Assembly (NCBI RefSeq): GCF_002760615.1 | Contig: NZ_AWWI01000048.1 | Span: 1-53,358 of the forward strand | Direction: 5' to 3' | Source: Puniceibacterium antarcticum | GTDB lineage: Bacteria; Pseudomonadota; Alphaproteobacteria; Rhodobacterales; Rhodobacteraceae | DNA: 53,358 nt | In this document: piece after piece, positions 8,629 to 17,286 of the stretch | Numbering within the stretch: position 1 is the first letter of the stretch | How the letters are laid out: each line of letters starts with the position of its first letter | Position numbers and translations under genes: made by a program | Notes under the pieces: model-generated | The model's input: the letters and a program-made list of their open reading frames with translations, nothing else | The model's database searches: none | What the model was told of the DNA's origin: nothing

Positions 8629-9144
8629 TGAGCAGCCTACCCCTATCAGCAAGAGCTTCATCGACTGATGATCGCGCAGCTTGCCTAGAGGTGTCTGTTC
8701 TCCGGTTGCCCACGCGAGGCTGTGCTCTCCGAGAAAGTCATCTGCTTTCTGACCGTTAAGACAGATCGACACAGCGGGATGTTCGCTGCGCTGCGTTCCT
8801 GGCCAAATTCTAAATGTCTCCGCAATGATCCCCATGCCGGACGTCGGTGACTTCGAGGCATCGAAGCCTGCGACAGCATTTTCGATCTGAGCAATCTGGT
8901 CTTGGGTCAAACCTGACCTATCAACATCAGAAGGGAAGTAGGCATCGGAGGAAAATCCGGGCATTCCTATCAGTCCGGTTTCTCCGACCGCTTCCAGAAG
9001 AGTTTCCACGATTGCTCTGGGACCGCCAGTGGTGGAGCCTATGGCACTCATCGACCCATGCACAAAAAGCCCGTCGCCCTCGCGAACGCCAAGCGATATC
9101 AGATCATCAAGAAGACTTCTTTGGGTATGAGATACGGAAACCAT
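8629..9144 (-). pseudogene. AAC(3)-type aminoglycoside N-acetyltransferase, C-terminally truncated
   Basis: About 170 residues of the Antibiotic_NAT/AAC(3) family: LGVREGDGLFVHGSMSAIG near the N-terminus, then GGPRAIVETLLEAVG, GLIGMPGFS, SPTSGMGIIAETFR with the following EHPAVS, and LLLIGVG. The family is normally about 260-270 residues. Homology stops after LLLIGVG at about 8629 and IS4-type sequence follows, so the C-terminal third with part of the acetyl-CoA site is missing. Start taken as the ATG at 9144 just before SVSHTQRSLL; the frame extends to 9162. Probably non-functional; the family also includes members not acting on aminoglycosides. Confidence 0.75.
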
Positions 9145-9277
9145 ACGCCTAATTATCACCATTTCTGCGAATACAACATCCGTCGAAATGGGCTTTGACC
9201 GGACCTTGGCGGCCTATGCACGAAGGTCAGTTTCGTTTTGCATAGCCATACGAAGAGGAGCATTCCAATCTTCCAAA

Positions 9278-9433
9278 ATGACCCAAGACATTCAGGAACT
9301 TGAGGGCGTCCGCGTCCAGCTGAGACCTTTCCGACGTTCCGATGTTGCCGAACGGCTGGCCCACGGACGGTCACCGAAGATTGTCCACAGCTTCAGTGGC
9401 GACCCAGATCGGCTTTCACCGTATGGGGGCTAG
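9278..9433 (+). pseudogene. GNAT-family N-acetyltransferase, N-terminal fragment
   Basis: ATG at 9278 opens 51 codons reading MTQDIQELEGVRVQLRPFRR followed by SDVAERLAHGRSP. The pattern LEG.RV.LRP....D is the start of RimJ/RimL-type GNAT acetyltransferases. The frame ends at 9433 before any acetyl-CoA motif, so only the first quarter remains. It lies divergent from the truncated AAC(3)-type gene. Confidence 0.5.
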
Positions 9434-9668
9434 GGTCGATATCTTGCACCGCAACGAGTTTTTCCGGTTTTTTTATAGAGTATGGTCCTCGAGCAGCAGA
9501 GCCGCACCCGCGCCACTCTAGACAATGCCAAATCCATTCTCATCCCTCACATCCTCGACCGCACTCACTGCATGATCGTACGTCCCGTTCGGTCCGCCCC
9601 GACCAAACACGCGCTTGGCAGCAGAAAAGTTGGGCAACCTGTTGACCTATCCGACGCCTCCGAACTAA
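9434..9668. other. Stretch without a recognisable gene
   Basis: About 235 bases between the GNAT fragment and the HxlR gene. A TTTTTCCGG-TTTTTTTATAG run lies at about 9459-9478. No frame on either strand shows a domain I recognise; probably flanking debris of the deleted genes. Confidence 0.4.
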
Positions 9669-10052
9669 TCATGCTGGGCCGTGGTCTTTGTCATAGGCGA
9701 TGCGGGCATCCTCGACCGCGTTCATGTTGTCGTTCGCCCAGCGATAGATCGCCTGAAACGGCGGCAGCAAGGTCTTCCCCAGTGGCGTAAGTTCATAAAG
9801 CACGCCCGGCGGCGTGCTGGCCACGACAGTGCGCGCTATGATGCCATTTCGCTCCAGCCGCTTCAGGGTCATCGAGAGTGACTTCTGCGACACTCCCTCC
9901 AACCTGCGTTTAAGGTCGTTAAAGCGCGTGCCGCCGCCGTTCAAGACCGTCATTATCATCATCGACCATTTGTCGGCCACCTGATCGAACAGCAGGCGCG
10001 ATGGGCAATCGACCGAAAAATGCGATCTTGCGTAGGGGATATCTTGCAGCAT
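9669..10052 (-). CDS. HxlR-family transcriptional regulator with N-terminal cysteine
   Basis: A 127-residue winged-helix protein: VADKWSMMIMTVLNGGGTRF, then NDLKRRLEGVSQKSLS, LKRLERNGIIAR and YELTPLGKTL are the HxlR signature. A Cys in DCPSRLLFDQVADKW occupies the place of the redox-sensing Cys of YodB/QorR-type members, so thiol or quinone sensing is plausible. Start chosen as ATG 10052 because GAGGAAA precedes it at the right distance; the frame runs on to 10136. It is divergent from the old-yellow-enzyme gene at 10155 and probably controls it. Confidence 0.88.
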   Translation of the reverse strand: MLQDIPYARSHFSVDCPSRLLFDQVADKWSMMIMTVLNGGGTRFNDLKRRLEGVSQKSLSMTLKRLERNGIIARTVVASTPPGVLYELTPLGKTLLPPFQAIYRWANDNMNAVEDARIAYDKDHGPA

Positions 10053-10154
10053 GGTTTCCTCGGGGTGACCTGGTGTCATCAAAGTGCGCTCTGGACACCT
10101 GGTGCATAATATATACCTAAACGGTCGCAAAGACAAAACCAGTCAGGATACGTC

Positions 10155-11261
10155 ATGAAGACCGACACACTTTTTCGCCCCTTCTCGCTCAAGGGGCTAA
10201 ACCTGCCCAACCGCATTGTCATGGCCCCCATGACCCGTAGCATGGCGCCTGAGGGCATCCCCGGCCAGCCCCAGGTCGACTATTACAAGCGCCGTGCCGC
10301 CGCCGACGTAGGCCTGATCCTGACAGAAGGCACCGTGATCGACCGGCCCGCCTCGCGCAACATGTCCGGCATCCCGTTCTTTCACGGCGACAAGGCAATG
10401 GCTGGCTGGAAGAATGTCGCCGACGCCGTCCACGCCGCAGGCGGCAAGATCGCACCGCAGATCTGGCACACCGGATCGACCCGTGGTGGCAAGTGGGAAC
10501 CCGAGGCCGAGGTCGAAAGCCCATCCGGGCTGGTCGGCCCGGGCGAGCCGCGCGGCCATGCAATGACCGAAGAAGATATCGCCGACACCATCGCGGCCTT
10601 CGCATCTTCGGCGAAACTGGCCAAGGACGCGGGCTTTGACGCGGTCGAGGTCCACGGCGCCCACGGTTACCTGATCGACCAGTTCTTCTGGTCCGGCACG
10701 AACCTGCGCGACGACGCCTGGAACGGCCCGACAATCAAGGAGCGGTCTCGCTTTGCCGCCGAAATTATCAAGGCGATCCGCGCCGCCGTCGGCCCGGACT
10801 TTCCGCTGATTCTGCGCGTTAGCCAGTGGAAGCAGCAGGATTATACCGCCCGTCTTGCCGCAACGCCGGACGAAATGACAGACTGGCTTATGCCATTGGT
10901 GGAGGCTGGTGCCGACATGCTGCACTGTTCACAGCGCCGGTTCTGGGAACCCGAGTTTCCCGAACTGGACGGCGCGGACGGTCTGAACTTTGCCGGCTGG
11001 GCCAAGAAGCTGACCGGCGCGGCCACGATCAGCGTCGGCTCTGTCGGTCTGAACTCCGACTTCGGTGGCGCCTTCGCGGGTGAAGGGTCTCAGGCCACAC
11101 CGCTCGACCGCCTGGTCAGACGAATGGAGCGAGACGAATTTGACCTGATCGCGGTCGGCCGTGCCATCTTGTCGGATGCGCACTGGGTGGAGAAGGTTCG
11201 CGACGGGCGCATCGACGACCTGCAGGGTTTTGACGCCGATGACCTAAAGACGCTCGCCTGA
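10155..11261 (+). CDS. NADH:flavin oxidoreductase / alkene reductase (old yellow enzyme family)
   Basis: FMN-dependent enzyme expected to reduce activated C=C bonds of enones, quinones or nitro compounds with NAD(P)H. The 368 residues follow the OYE barrel: LFRPFSLKGLNLPNRIVMAP, then MTRSMA at the start; PQIWHTG (His of the substrate-binding region), GFDAVEVHGAHGYLIDQFFW, NLRDD, and the C-terminal FDLIAVGRAILSDAHWVEKV. Normal length. Divergent promoter region shared with the HxlR gene. A 13-bp perfect GC-rich hairpin follows the stop. Confidence 0.93.
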   Translation: MKTDTLFRPFSLKGLNLPNRIVMAPMTRSMAPEGIPGQPQVDYYKRRAAADVGLILTEGTVIDRPASRNMSGIPFFHGDKAMAGWKNVADAVHAAGGKIAPQIWHTGSTRGGKWEPEAEVESPSGLVGPGEPRGHAMTEEDIADTIAAFASSAKLAKDAGFDAVEVHGAHGYLIDQFFWSGTNLRDDAWNGPTIKERSRFAAEIIKAIRAAVGPDFPLILRVSQWKQQDYTARLAATPDEMTDWLMPLVEAGADMLHCSQRRFWEPEFPELDGADGLNFAGWAKKLTGAATISVGSVGLNSDFGGAFAGEGSQATPLDRLVRRMERDEFDLIAVGRAILSDAHWVEKVRDGRIDDLQGFDADDLKTLA

Positions 11262-11266
11262 CCGAT

Positions 11267-11296
11267 AATGCGGGCCAGCAACGGCTGGCCCGCATT
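11267..11296 (+). terminator. Hairpin after the old-yellow-enzyme gene
   Basis: Perfect 13-bp inverted repeat AATGCGGGCCAGC / GCTGGCCCGCATT with a 4-base loop starting six bases after the stop codon. There is no T tract, so it may act as a 3' mRNA stabiliser or a weak terminator. Confidence 0.6.
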
Positions 11297-11449
11297 CAAC
11301 AATGGTACAAAGGGCTTTGTCAGGTTGTTTCCCAATGCTTTGATAAGAATCGGATGCGGTGATATTAGGCCACAATCCAGCCCGCGTAGGCCCCCAGAGG
11401 CCAAGGTCATCTGTTCGTGTTCAGCGGTAGCCAGCTGCGTTGGAGGGGG

Positions 11450-11612
11450 GCGTTTCGGGCGAAAGAGAACTTCGGTTTGATCATGGACGGAGCGGAGCAT
11501 CTGGGCTTATTTTGCTGATTTGAACCGGCCGAATATATTCTCTCTTTGACGGATATGCCGATGTGACGCCTCGCTGCGATTGTTCAATCCCTTGTGCGAT
11601 CAGTGATCAACG
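11450..11612 (-). pseudogene. IS6-like transposase C-terminal remnant
   Basis: The minus frame reads VDH, an in-frame stop, SHKGLNNRSEASH, then RENIFGRFKSAK, a second stop, and RSVHDQTEVLFRPKR. This is the NR.E.SH.P.R.RE...RF.S..QAQRF block found in one subgroup of IS6-family transposases; the same block occurs at 15868-16122 and 32418-32960. At least two nonsense codons are present. The 150 bases before it (11297-11449) hold no gene I can see. Confidence 0.65.
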
Positions 11613-11632
11613 CCAGGGATCCTATCAATCGT

Positions 11633-12940
11633 TCAGGCACGAAGGTCTGCCACGACGATGCGGCGTAGTGCCAACGCCGCGGGCACCAGCCCAACAAAAA
11701 CGCATATTGTAACAAAACCTGCGACCAGATGGACCTCTGGCCACCCGAGATTCGCCTGCACAAGCACCTCTGTGCGGGCGGAGATAACGCGAGACAGAAT
11801 GTCTGCCGCACCACGGCCGAGAAGCAAGCCGAGCGCGGCCCCAATCACGGACAGTCCCGCCGCGTAGGCCCATACGACTGCAAATACGAAACGGGCGGGT
11901 GCGCCGATTGCGCGCAGCAGCGCGAGACTGCCTGCGAACAACCGCATCAGGATCACAAGCCCGGCAATCACTCCGGCCATCACAAGCGTCTGCGTGACCA
12001 GTGCCATCACGGACATCAGTTGGCGGACATCGCCCATCAGGCCGTTCAGCATAGCTATGACCGCGCCCGGAAAGAACGCCATGGTGTCACTGCGCGTAAA
12101 AGCGGCGCGGAGCGCGTAATTGTCGACCAGCCTGTCGGCCACGACCAGAATTGCAGGTGTTCCTGGAAAAAGCGTCGGCTCGAATGGTGGACCAAGCGCA
12201 TCTTGCGCGCCTTCGGCATGACCCGCCGCGAGGCCGTGTACCTCCCAGACGCCTTCGATCGGGACAAGGATCGCGCGATCCCAGGGGGAACCGGTCGCCG
12301 CCATGCGACCGACAACTTTGTAGTGTTCCTCACTGTGGGCGTGGGCGTCGGCGTCGATGCCTGTACCGTGTGCTGGTTCCAGTTCTGCCCCCATCGCAAC
12401 ATCCGCCCGTGCGCCAACGACGGCTTCACGGTGATCTGCGAACATGCGTCCTTCGATCAGTGGACCCGACAGGTGATCGACGAACCCCGCAATGGTGCCC
12501 ACGACGGGGGCGCCATTATAGCTGTCGCCAAAGGCGATCGGCGCGGCCAACGTCACGCGGGGATCGCGCGCAATTTCGGCATAGATCGCACCGTCCAGCA
12601 GCGGCACATCAGAGGGTTGCAGGTAGACAGTCGCCAGCAGCATCGTCACCTCGCTGCCTGGTGCCGTCACGATCAGGTCAAACCCGTCGGCAGCCCGGGC
12701 AGCCCCTTGACGCAATGCACGTTCCTGCGCCAGCAGCGCCACACCCAGCCCAACCGACACAGCAATCAGTGCCACAAAGACGAGCGCCGCCACCCGACTG
12801 CGCCAAAGCAGGGCGCGCAGGACTGCCCACGGCGCGTATCCGCGAAGCAGCGCCCCACCTAAAAGGACGATTGGGGCCAGCAGGGCCAGCAGCAAAGAGC
12901 TGTCTTGCACGACAGGAGAAAGACCGTCCCAAAATGCCAT
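11633..12940 (-). CDS. FtsX/MacB-type ABC transporter permease with a His-rich periplasmic loop
   Basis: A 435-residue membrane protein. One hydrophobic segment lies near the N-terminus (about residues 15-35) and another near 50-75; a large extracytoplasmic region follows, then three membrane segments at about 310-430 (VMAGVIAGLVILMRLFAGS; AGLSVIGAALGLLLGRG; FVTICVFVGLVPAALAL). This is the FtsX/MacB layout. The outer loop holds a cluster HGTGIDADAHAHSEEHYKVV at about 195, suggestive of metal binding. Start ATG 12940 overlaps the ATPase stop (TGATG). Its partners are the ATPase and the exported protein just upstream; the exported substrate is unknown. Confidence 0.82.
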   Translation of the reverse strand: MAFWDGLSPVVQDSSLLLALLAPIVLLGGALLRGYAPWAVLRALLWRSRVAALVFVALIAVSVGLGVALLAQERALRQGAARAADGFDLIVTAPGSEVTMLLATVYLQPSDVPLLDGAIYAEIARDPRVTLAAPIAFGDSYNGAPVVGTIAGFVDHLSGPLIEGRMFADHREAVVGARADVAMGAELEPAHGTGIDADAHAHSEEHYKVVGRMAATGSPWDRAILVPIEGVWEVHGLAAGHAEGAQDALGPPFEPTLFPGTPAILVVADRLVDNYALRAAFTRSDTMAFFPGAVIAMLNGLMGDVRQLMSVMALVTQTLVMAGVIAGLVILMRLFAGSLALLRAIGAPARFVFAVVWAYAAGLSVIGAALGLLLGRGAADILSRVISARTEVLVQANLGWPEVHLVAGFVTICVFVGLVPAALALRRIVVADLRA

Positions 12941-13617
12941 CACTGCATCACCTGTCCATCGGCCAGTCGCAACACGGTGTCCATCCGCGCCAGCACAGAG
13001 GGGTCGTGACTGACGACGATCAGCGTGCCGCCTTGGCGCGAAAAGTCCAGCAGGTCATCGCCAAGCCGTTCTGCGGCGGCACGGTCCAGGCTGGCTGTCG
13101 GTTCATCCGCCAGCAGGATCGCAGGGCTGCGAGCCAAAGCGCGGGACATGCTGATCCGCTGCCTCTCTCCGCCAGAAAAGGTCGCGACCGCGCGGCCTGT
13201 GCTGGCCTGAACTCCAAGTTTTTGCAGATGTTCGCGGGCTCGATCACGAATCGCGGCCCGCGCGTGTTTTGGGGCAAACCCTGCGGCGATGGCGGCATTG
13301 TCCAACGCGGACAATTCGTCGAACAGATGGGCGGTCTGGAACACGAGCCCCATGTGTGCCGCACGAAACCGTGCCCGCCCGGCATCGGACAGATCAGCCA
13401 GATCAGTATCGCCCCACTGGATTGCGCCGGTGTTGACGGGGATCAAGCCTGCCACGGCGTGCAACAGCGTTGTCTTACCCGCACCGCTGGGTCCGCTGAT
13501 GCCAAGGCTTTGTCCCGGTGCCAGCGTCAGACACGGCAGGTCAAGAAGCTTGCGCCGCTGCGCACCTGTAACGATCAGACCCTTCACCGACAGTTCCATA
13601 TTTTCAGGCGCGGGCAT
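12940..13617 (-). CDS. ABC transporter ATP-binding protein (LolD/MacB type)
   Basis: About 225 residues with Walker A GPSGAGKTT, Q-loop region, signature FSGGERQRISMSRAL, Walker B ILLADEPTASLD and the switch His in VVSHD. Sequence style is that of LolD/MacB ATPases that pair with FtsX-fold permeases. Start taken as ATG 13617, which overlaps the preceding gene by 14 bases; ATG 13626 and 13599 are alternatives and no strong ribosome binding site decides. Translationally linked to the permease gene. Confidence 0.9.
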   Translation of the reverse strand: MPAPENMELSVKGLIVTGAQRRKLLDLPCLTLAPGQSLGISGPSGAGKTTLLHAVAGLIPVNTGAIQWGDTDLADLSDAGRARFRAAHMGLVFQTAHLFDELSALDNAAIAAGFAPKHARAAIRDRAREHLQKLGVQASTGRAVATFSGGERQRISMSRALARSPAILLADEPTASLDRAAAERLGDDLLDFSRQGGTLIVVSHDPSVLARMDTVLRLADGQVMQ

Positions 13618-14038
13618 AACGTGCATCGCTCAACCGGATCCGGCTGACAAAGCCGGTTTCGTCGTCAGTGTGGGTGCCAAGTTCCAGCACGCCGGACACG
13701 ACCAGTGGCACATTGAAGGGCGCCACGTCCACAACACGCTTTGTGTAAATCGCCAGGATATCATCGGGCCAGTCTGCGCTGCTCTCGCAGAAAGGACAGG
13801 TGGCCATCGGGCGCTTGGTCAGGACGAAAAAGGCCATCTCGGCCTTCAGTGGTGGCGCCATGAAGCCTGCGACATCAATCCGGCTGCCTTCCTGCGCAAG
13901 GGCTATGTCGGAAAAGCTCAGGTCCTTGTTGTAAAGGTCGCGCATCAAAATAGTACCATCGGCTGCATGGCCGACACGTGGAAGTGCGGCGGCGGCACCG
14001 GCCGCTAGAAAAAGGCGGCGGGAGAATGCTTGCGACAT
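13604..14038 (-). CDS. Small exported protein (DUF3299-like) of the ABC operon
   Basis: A 144-residue protein with an N-terminal SRRLFLAAGAAAALP stretch that resembles a Tat signal, then a mature part with VAGFMAPPLKAEMAFFVLTK, a Cys pair in MATCPFCESSADWP, and VPLVVSGVLELG. The C..C with adjacent acidic/aromatic residues suggests metal binding in the periplasm and resembles small DUF3299-type proteins. ATG at 14038 chosen because the signal peptide begins there; the frame runs to 14110. It leads the ATPase and permease genes, so it may be the substrate-capturing or assembly partner. Function unproven. Confidence 0.65.
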   Translation of the reverse strand: MSQAFSRRLFLAAGAAAALPRVGHAADGTILMRDLYNKDLSFSDIALAQEGSRIDVAGFMAPPLKAEMAFFVLTKRPMATCPFCESSADWPDDILAIYTKRVVDVAPFNVPLVVSGVLELGTHTDDETGFVSRIRLSDARYARA

Positions 14039-14091
14039 GATCGGCCTCCGGGGGTGTAATGTAGATACGGCGCGGCCTGCGCCGACAATGC

Positions 14092-14122
14092 AAAAGGGCG
14101 GGGGCCACACATGGTCCCCGCC
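14092..14122 (-). terminator. Rho-independent terminator of the alkaline phosphatase gene
   Basis: Reading the minus strand, a 7-bp GGCGGGG/CCCCGCC stem continues with three inner pairs around a 6-base loop and is followed by CTTTTGC. It lies between the phosphatase stop at 14139 and the exported-protein start at 14038. Confidence 0.75.
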
Positions 14123-14138
14123 GCTGACTATCTCACAC

Positions 14139-15653
14139 TTATTCCGCGTGAACGGCGTGGTTCATGACGTGGAAAATCACGTTCTGTTCGATCACACCGC
14201 CGAACAGATGCGCCCAGGGGCCACGCGCCATGACGGTTACGTCTTCGCCCGAGTGGGTTTCGGACGACATCGGCACCAGCGCCTGCTGTAGGTAGTCCGG
14301 GTCTATCGCTTCTTCTTGCGTAAGGTCCGGGCGGCTGCCGGAAAACGTGCCATCGGGCTGTTCGACGACAACGGCACCGGGCCCGTTCAGATAGCCTACA
14401 ACGGTGTAGGGTTTTCCGTCGGACCCCAGGTTCAGTTCGTCGGTGTGCATCGTTCCGGCCTCATCTTCGGCATAGCAGAGCCCCATAACGTCCGAACCGC
14501 GACCGCAATAACCGTTGAAGGCGATGGCGTGTTCGTGGTCGGCGGTTACGATGATCAGGGTGTCCTCGGGGTTGGTCGCGTCCATTGCCACCTGGATCGC
14601 GTCAGCGAAGGCTTTGCCGTCGTGCAAGACACGGAACAGGTTACCGTCATGGTTGGCGTGGTCAACGCGGCCCGCTTCGATGTTGAGGTAGAAGCCGTCG
14701 GCGTTTGTCGACAGCGCCGTGATCGCCGCACCGGTCATTTCGGCCAGCGATGGCTCGTCGGTCCGGTCATAGTCGTACTTCATGTGGCTGGATTCAAAAA
14801 GAGCGAGGATCGGTGCCGAGCCGTCAAGCTTCAGGGCTTTGAACCCCTCTTCATTCCAAGCGTATTGCGCACCAGTCGCTGTCGCTTCTTCAACAAGATT
14901 GCGGTCGTCGGTGCGCTTGCCCGTCTTGCCTTCGTCGTCCGTCACGCTTTCGGGCAGGAAATGAGCGCGGCCGCCACCCATAGCCAGATCGATTACGCCA
15001 TTCGACATCTGCTGCAGCAGCTGGTCCGCGATGTCGAGTTGGTCACAGCCTTCGGGGATGCTCGTGTTGTCTTCCCAGTTGCGATTGACGGTCTTGGCAT
15101 AGACAGCGGCCGGTGTTGCATGGGTGATCCGGGCAGTCGAGATCGTGCCGACCGACTTGCCCTCCGCGGACATCATTTCGGCAAATGTCGTCAGCTCGTG
15201 GCCGGTACGGGCGGCACAGTCATCCACAGCAACGCTGTCATCGACGTTGATCATCGTGTTCTTCAGCTTGACGCCGGTGTTCATCGCGGACGCGGTTGGC
15301 GCACTGTCGGGGGTCTGGCCGTTGGTCGAATAGGTCTTGACCAGCGCGAGGTTCGGAAAAGTTTCCTGCGGCTGCACATAGTCGTCGCCCATTCCGCCGG
15401 CCTGTTGACCGCTGAACAGGCGTATCGCGTAGTTGGTGCCGACGCCATTGCCGTCTGCGGTGAAAAGAATAACATTCTTTGCGCGGGAGGTGATCGGCTG
15501 ACGTGCGATGATTTCGGCAATGGTCGCCTCGCCGGCCTGGAACCATGCGTTGCCTGCCTGAGGCAGGTCCTGCGCTGATGCGGTGGTCGCGATCGCCAGC
15601 GCGGCGACGGTGGTGAGAAGCTGTTTTTGCACGGTATGAAAATCCTGATCCAT
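14139..15653 (-). CDS. phoA: Alkaline phosphatase (PhoA family), secreted
   Basis: Periplasmic or outer-membrane phosphomonoesterase releasing phosphate. The 504-residue precursor begins with a Sec signal (QKQLLTTVAALAIATTASA, cleavage before QDLPQ). The nucleophile Ser is in TPDSAPTASAMNTGVK (Ser117); other metal-site motifs are FTADGNG, ITHATPAAVYAK, GRVDHANHDGN and VTADHEHA. Longer than E. coli PhoA by about 30 residues, as usual for marine homologues. ATG 15653 follows a GGGGGG ribosome site better than the GTG at 15662. The upstream 60 bases hold TCAC half-sites 22 bases apart, loosely like a Pho box, but too degenerate to call. Monocistronic by its own terminator. Confidence 0.93.
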   Translation of the reverse strand: MDQDFHTVQKQLLTTVAALAIATTASAQDLPQAGNAWFQAGEATIAEIIARQPITSRAKNVILFTADGNGVGTNYAIRLFSGQQAGGMGDDYVQPQETFPNLALVKTYSTNGQTPDSAPTASAMNTGVKLKNTMINVDDSVAVDDCAARTGHELTTFAEMMSAEGKSVGTISTARITHATPAAVYAKTVNRNWEDNTSIPEGCDQLDIADQLLQQMSNGVIDLAMGGGRAHFLPESVTDDEGKTGKRTDDRNLVEEATATGAQYAWNEEGFKALKLDGSAPILALFESSHMKYDYDRTDEPSLAEMTGAAITALSTNADGFYLNIEAGRVDHANHDGNLFRVLHDGKAFADAIQVAMDATNPEDTLIIVTADHEHAIAFNGYCGRGSDVMGLCYAEDEAGTMHTDELNLGSDGKPYTVVGYLNGPGAVVVEQPDGTFSGSRPDLTQEEAIDPDYLQQALVPMSSETHSGEDVTVMARGPWAHLFGGVIEQNVIFHVMNHAVHAE

Positions 15654-15867
15654 TACTGTCACCCCCCGCTAAGGGCGTCACGTAACACATCTGTGACTTA
15701 ATCTATTTTAGGGTGAGTGACGCAATGTCGCAGCAGCGACGATGATAGGTCGACCGGTCAGCTTTTTGCTTTGACATTGGGGTCCAGCCGTCAGGCGGTT
15801 AATTTAAGCCGCTTCACGGGCTTTGTCACCTTGTTCACCCGCGGCCTGACCAAGAACCGCGCGGCCT

Positions 15868-16122
15868 TCATGTGGTGATTTCTTCGGCATAGTCGCTCCA
15901 CAGGCTGAACGCGTCAGCCCGGGCGAGGCGATAGGATACTGCGCAAAGGCGATGGCGGTTTGGAAGTAAGATGGCGGCGGTTTGGTCATGGACCGAAAGG
16001 AAACGCTGCGCTTGGCGAGGGGATTTGAAACGGCCCATGATCTTTTCTCTCAGCCGGCAGGGCCGGTGCGACGCCTCGGAACGGTTATTCAACTCTTTGT
16101 GCAAACGTTGGTCTACGCTCGG
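15868..16122 (-). pseudogene. IS6-like transposase C-terminal remnant
   Basis: About 85 codons: VDQRLHKELNNRSEASHRPC, then RLREKIMGRFKSPRQAQRFL and ARADAFSLWSDYAEE before the stop. This is the complete C-terminal part of the IS6-like subgroup also seen at 11450, 31098 and 32418. The upstream part is missing; a second, different IS6 element starts 17 bases away at 16139. Bases 15654-15867 hold no gene. Confidence 0.75.
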
Positions 16123-16138
16123 GCAAACGTCTCGGGCG

Positions 16139-16966
16139 GGTTGTGTCGCAAATATATCCGCAGGCTAAACGCAAGCGTTTTGCTGGACACAGTTATCCTG
16201 CCAGCGCCGCAAACTGTTGATAGGCGGTGTCACCGTTGCCGGCAAGCTGACCCTTTCGGATCATATGCGCGGTCTCGATCCCGGCGAGGGTCGCCTGCGC
16301 AGCAGAGAAGGATTTAAAGCCCTGCATCGGCCGGGTCAGCTTCTTGATGAAGCGGTGGTCCTGCTCCACGATGTTGTTGAGGTATTTGACCTGCAGAACC
16401 TCGATCAGCCAGAACCAGCCCCTCAGGATCAGCAGGATATTCATGTTCTCCAGGCCGGCGAGGTTGGCGCCGCTCTTGTCAATCACGACCTTGTCCGGCC
16501 AGCCGTTGCTCCGGATCGTTCGGGTGAAGAACACGGTTGCCGCAGCCTCGTCGCGGCGCTCCGAGAGCATGAAATCAAGGGTATTGCCCTCCTTGTCGAC
16601 CGCTCGGTACAGGTAAGTCCACCGGCCTTTCACCTTGACGTAGGTTTCATCCATACGCCACGATCTGCCGGTTGCCGACTTACGCTTCTGCGCCTCGGCC
16701 GCGATGAGCGGGGCGTATTTCCCCACCCAGCGGTTCAGGGTAGCGTGGTCAATATGCACCCCACGCTCGGCCAGGATTTCTTCGAGATCGCGGTAGGACA
16801 CGGCTACCGGACATAGAAAAACACGGCGTAAAGGATGACATGCTTTGGATAATGGCTGCCCTTGAATCTGATCACCCCGTCCTCCGACATTCTGCTACCG
16901 TGCCGCTGCGGGCATAGCGAAAAGGTCAACACGGCGAAAGTCAGACGGAAAGTTTGCGACACAACC
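16139..16966 (-). mobile_element. IS6-family insertion sequence (828 bp, intact ends)
   Basis: Bounded by perfect 14-base inverted repeats GGTTGTGTCGCAAA at 16139-16152 and TTTGCGACACAACC at 16953-16966. Size and repeat sequence fit IS6. Flanking octamers (CTCGGGCG and GCGCAGCG) do not match, so no target duplication is visible; either it arrived by recombination or one flank was deleted. It carries the frameshifted transposase at 16193-16890. Confidence 0.85.
16193..16890 (-). pseudogene. IS6-family transposase with a 1-base frameshift
   Basis: From ATG 16890 the frame reads SEDGVIRFKGSHYPKHVILY and VFFYVR, then hits TAG at 16804-16806. One frame over it continues from VSYRDLEEILAERGVHIDHA to the stop, with all three catalytic motifs: SWRMDETYVKVKG, VVIDKSGAN and QDHRFIK. 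Insertion of one C after GTCCGGTA would restore YAVSYRD. The 202-residue downstream frame lacks its start, so activity would need frameshifting. Otherwise complete (about 230 residues). Confidence 0.85.
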
Positions 16967-17286
16967 GCGCAGCGAGATCGATACTGCAGGCGCGAGATTC
17001 CCAGGCCGACTTCCCGGAAGCTGCCGCTCGACAGGGCGATGCTGCAACCTTTGATGCCGCAGGCTACTCGACTGGCCGCGATGCGCAGATAGCAGCCAGT
17101 CCAAACTCAGCCTTCTGACGAGATAGGGCGACGTTTCATGCTGCGATGCCGCGCGCAGGAGCCGCCGTTCGCTGCATCAGCATCATTAAAGCGCACCCGA
17201 CCGACAACAGTGCAGACAAAAGTGGACGCTCGATGTCCCATCTGAACGTTCACCTTTGAAATGTGGGTGTCAGTTAACGGCGTCCT
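16967..17286. other. Stretch without a recognisable gene
   Basis: About 320 bases between the IS6 element and the aldo/keto reductase gene. A plus-strand frame ending TGA near 17119 reads QARDSQADFPEAAARQGDAA and may be the tail of a gene cut off by the IS6 element, but I cannot identify it. Confidence 0.35.

Noticed and set aside
11729-13647. Two long plus-strand frames (377 and 498 codons)
   Set aside because: Antisense to the ABC permease and ATPase genes, whose motifs and overlaps are clear; composition rich in Arg/Gln/His typical of shadows.
14316-15578. 420-codon plus-strand frame
   Set aside because: Antisense to the alkaline phosphatase gene.
15654-15740. Pho box upstream of the alkaline phosphatase
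   Set aside because: TCAC half-sites 22 bases apart exist but the middle repeats do not match the consensus; too weak to call.
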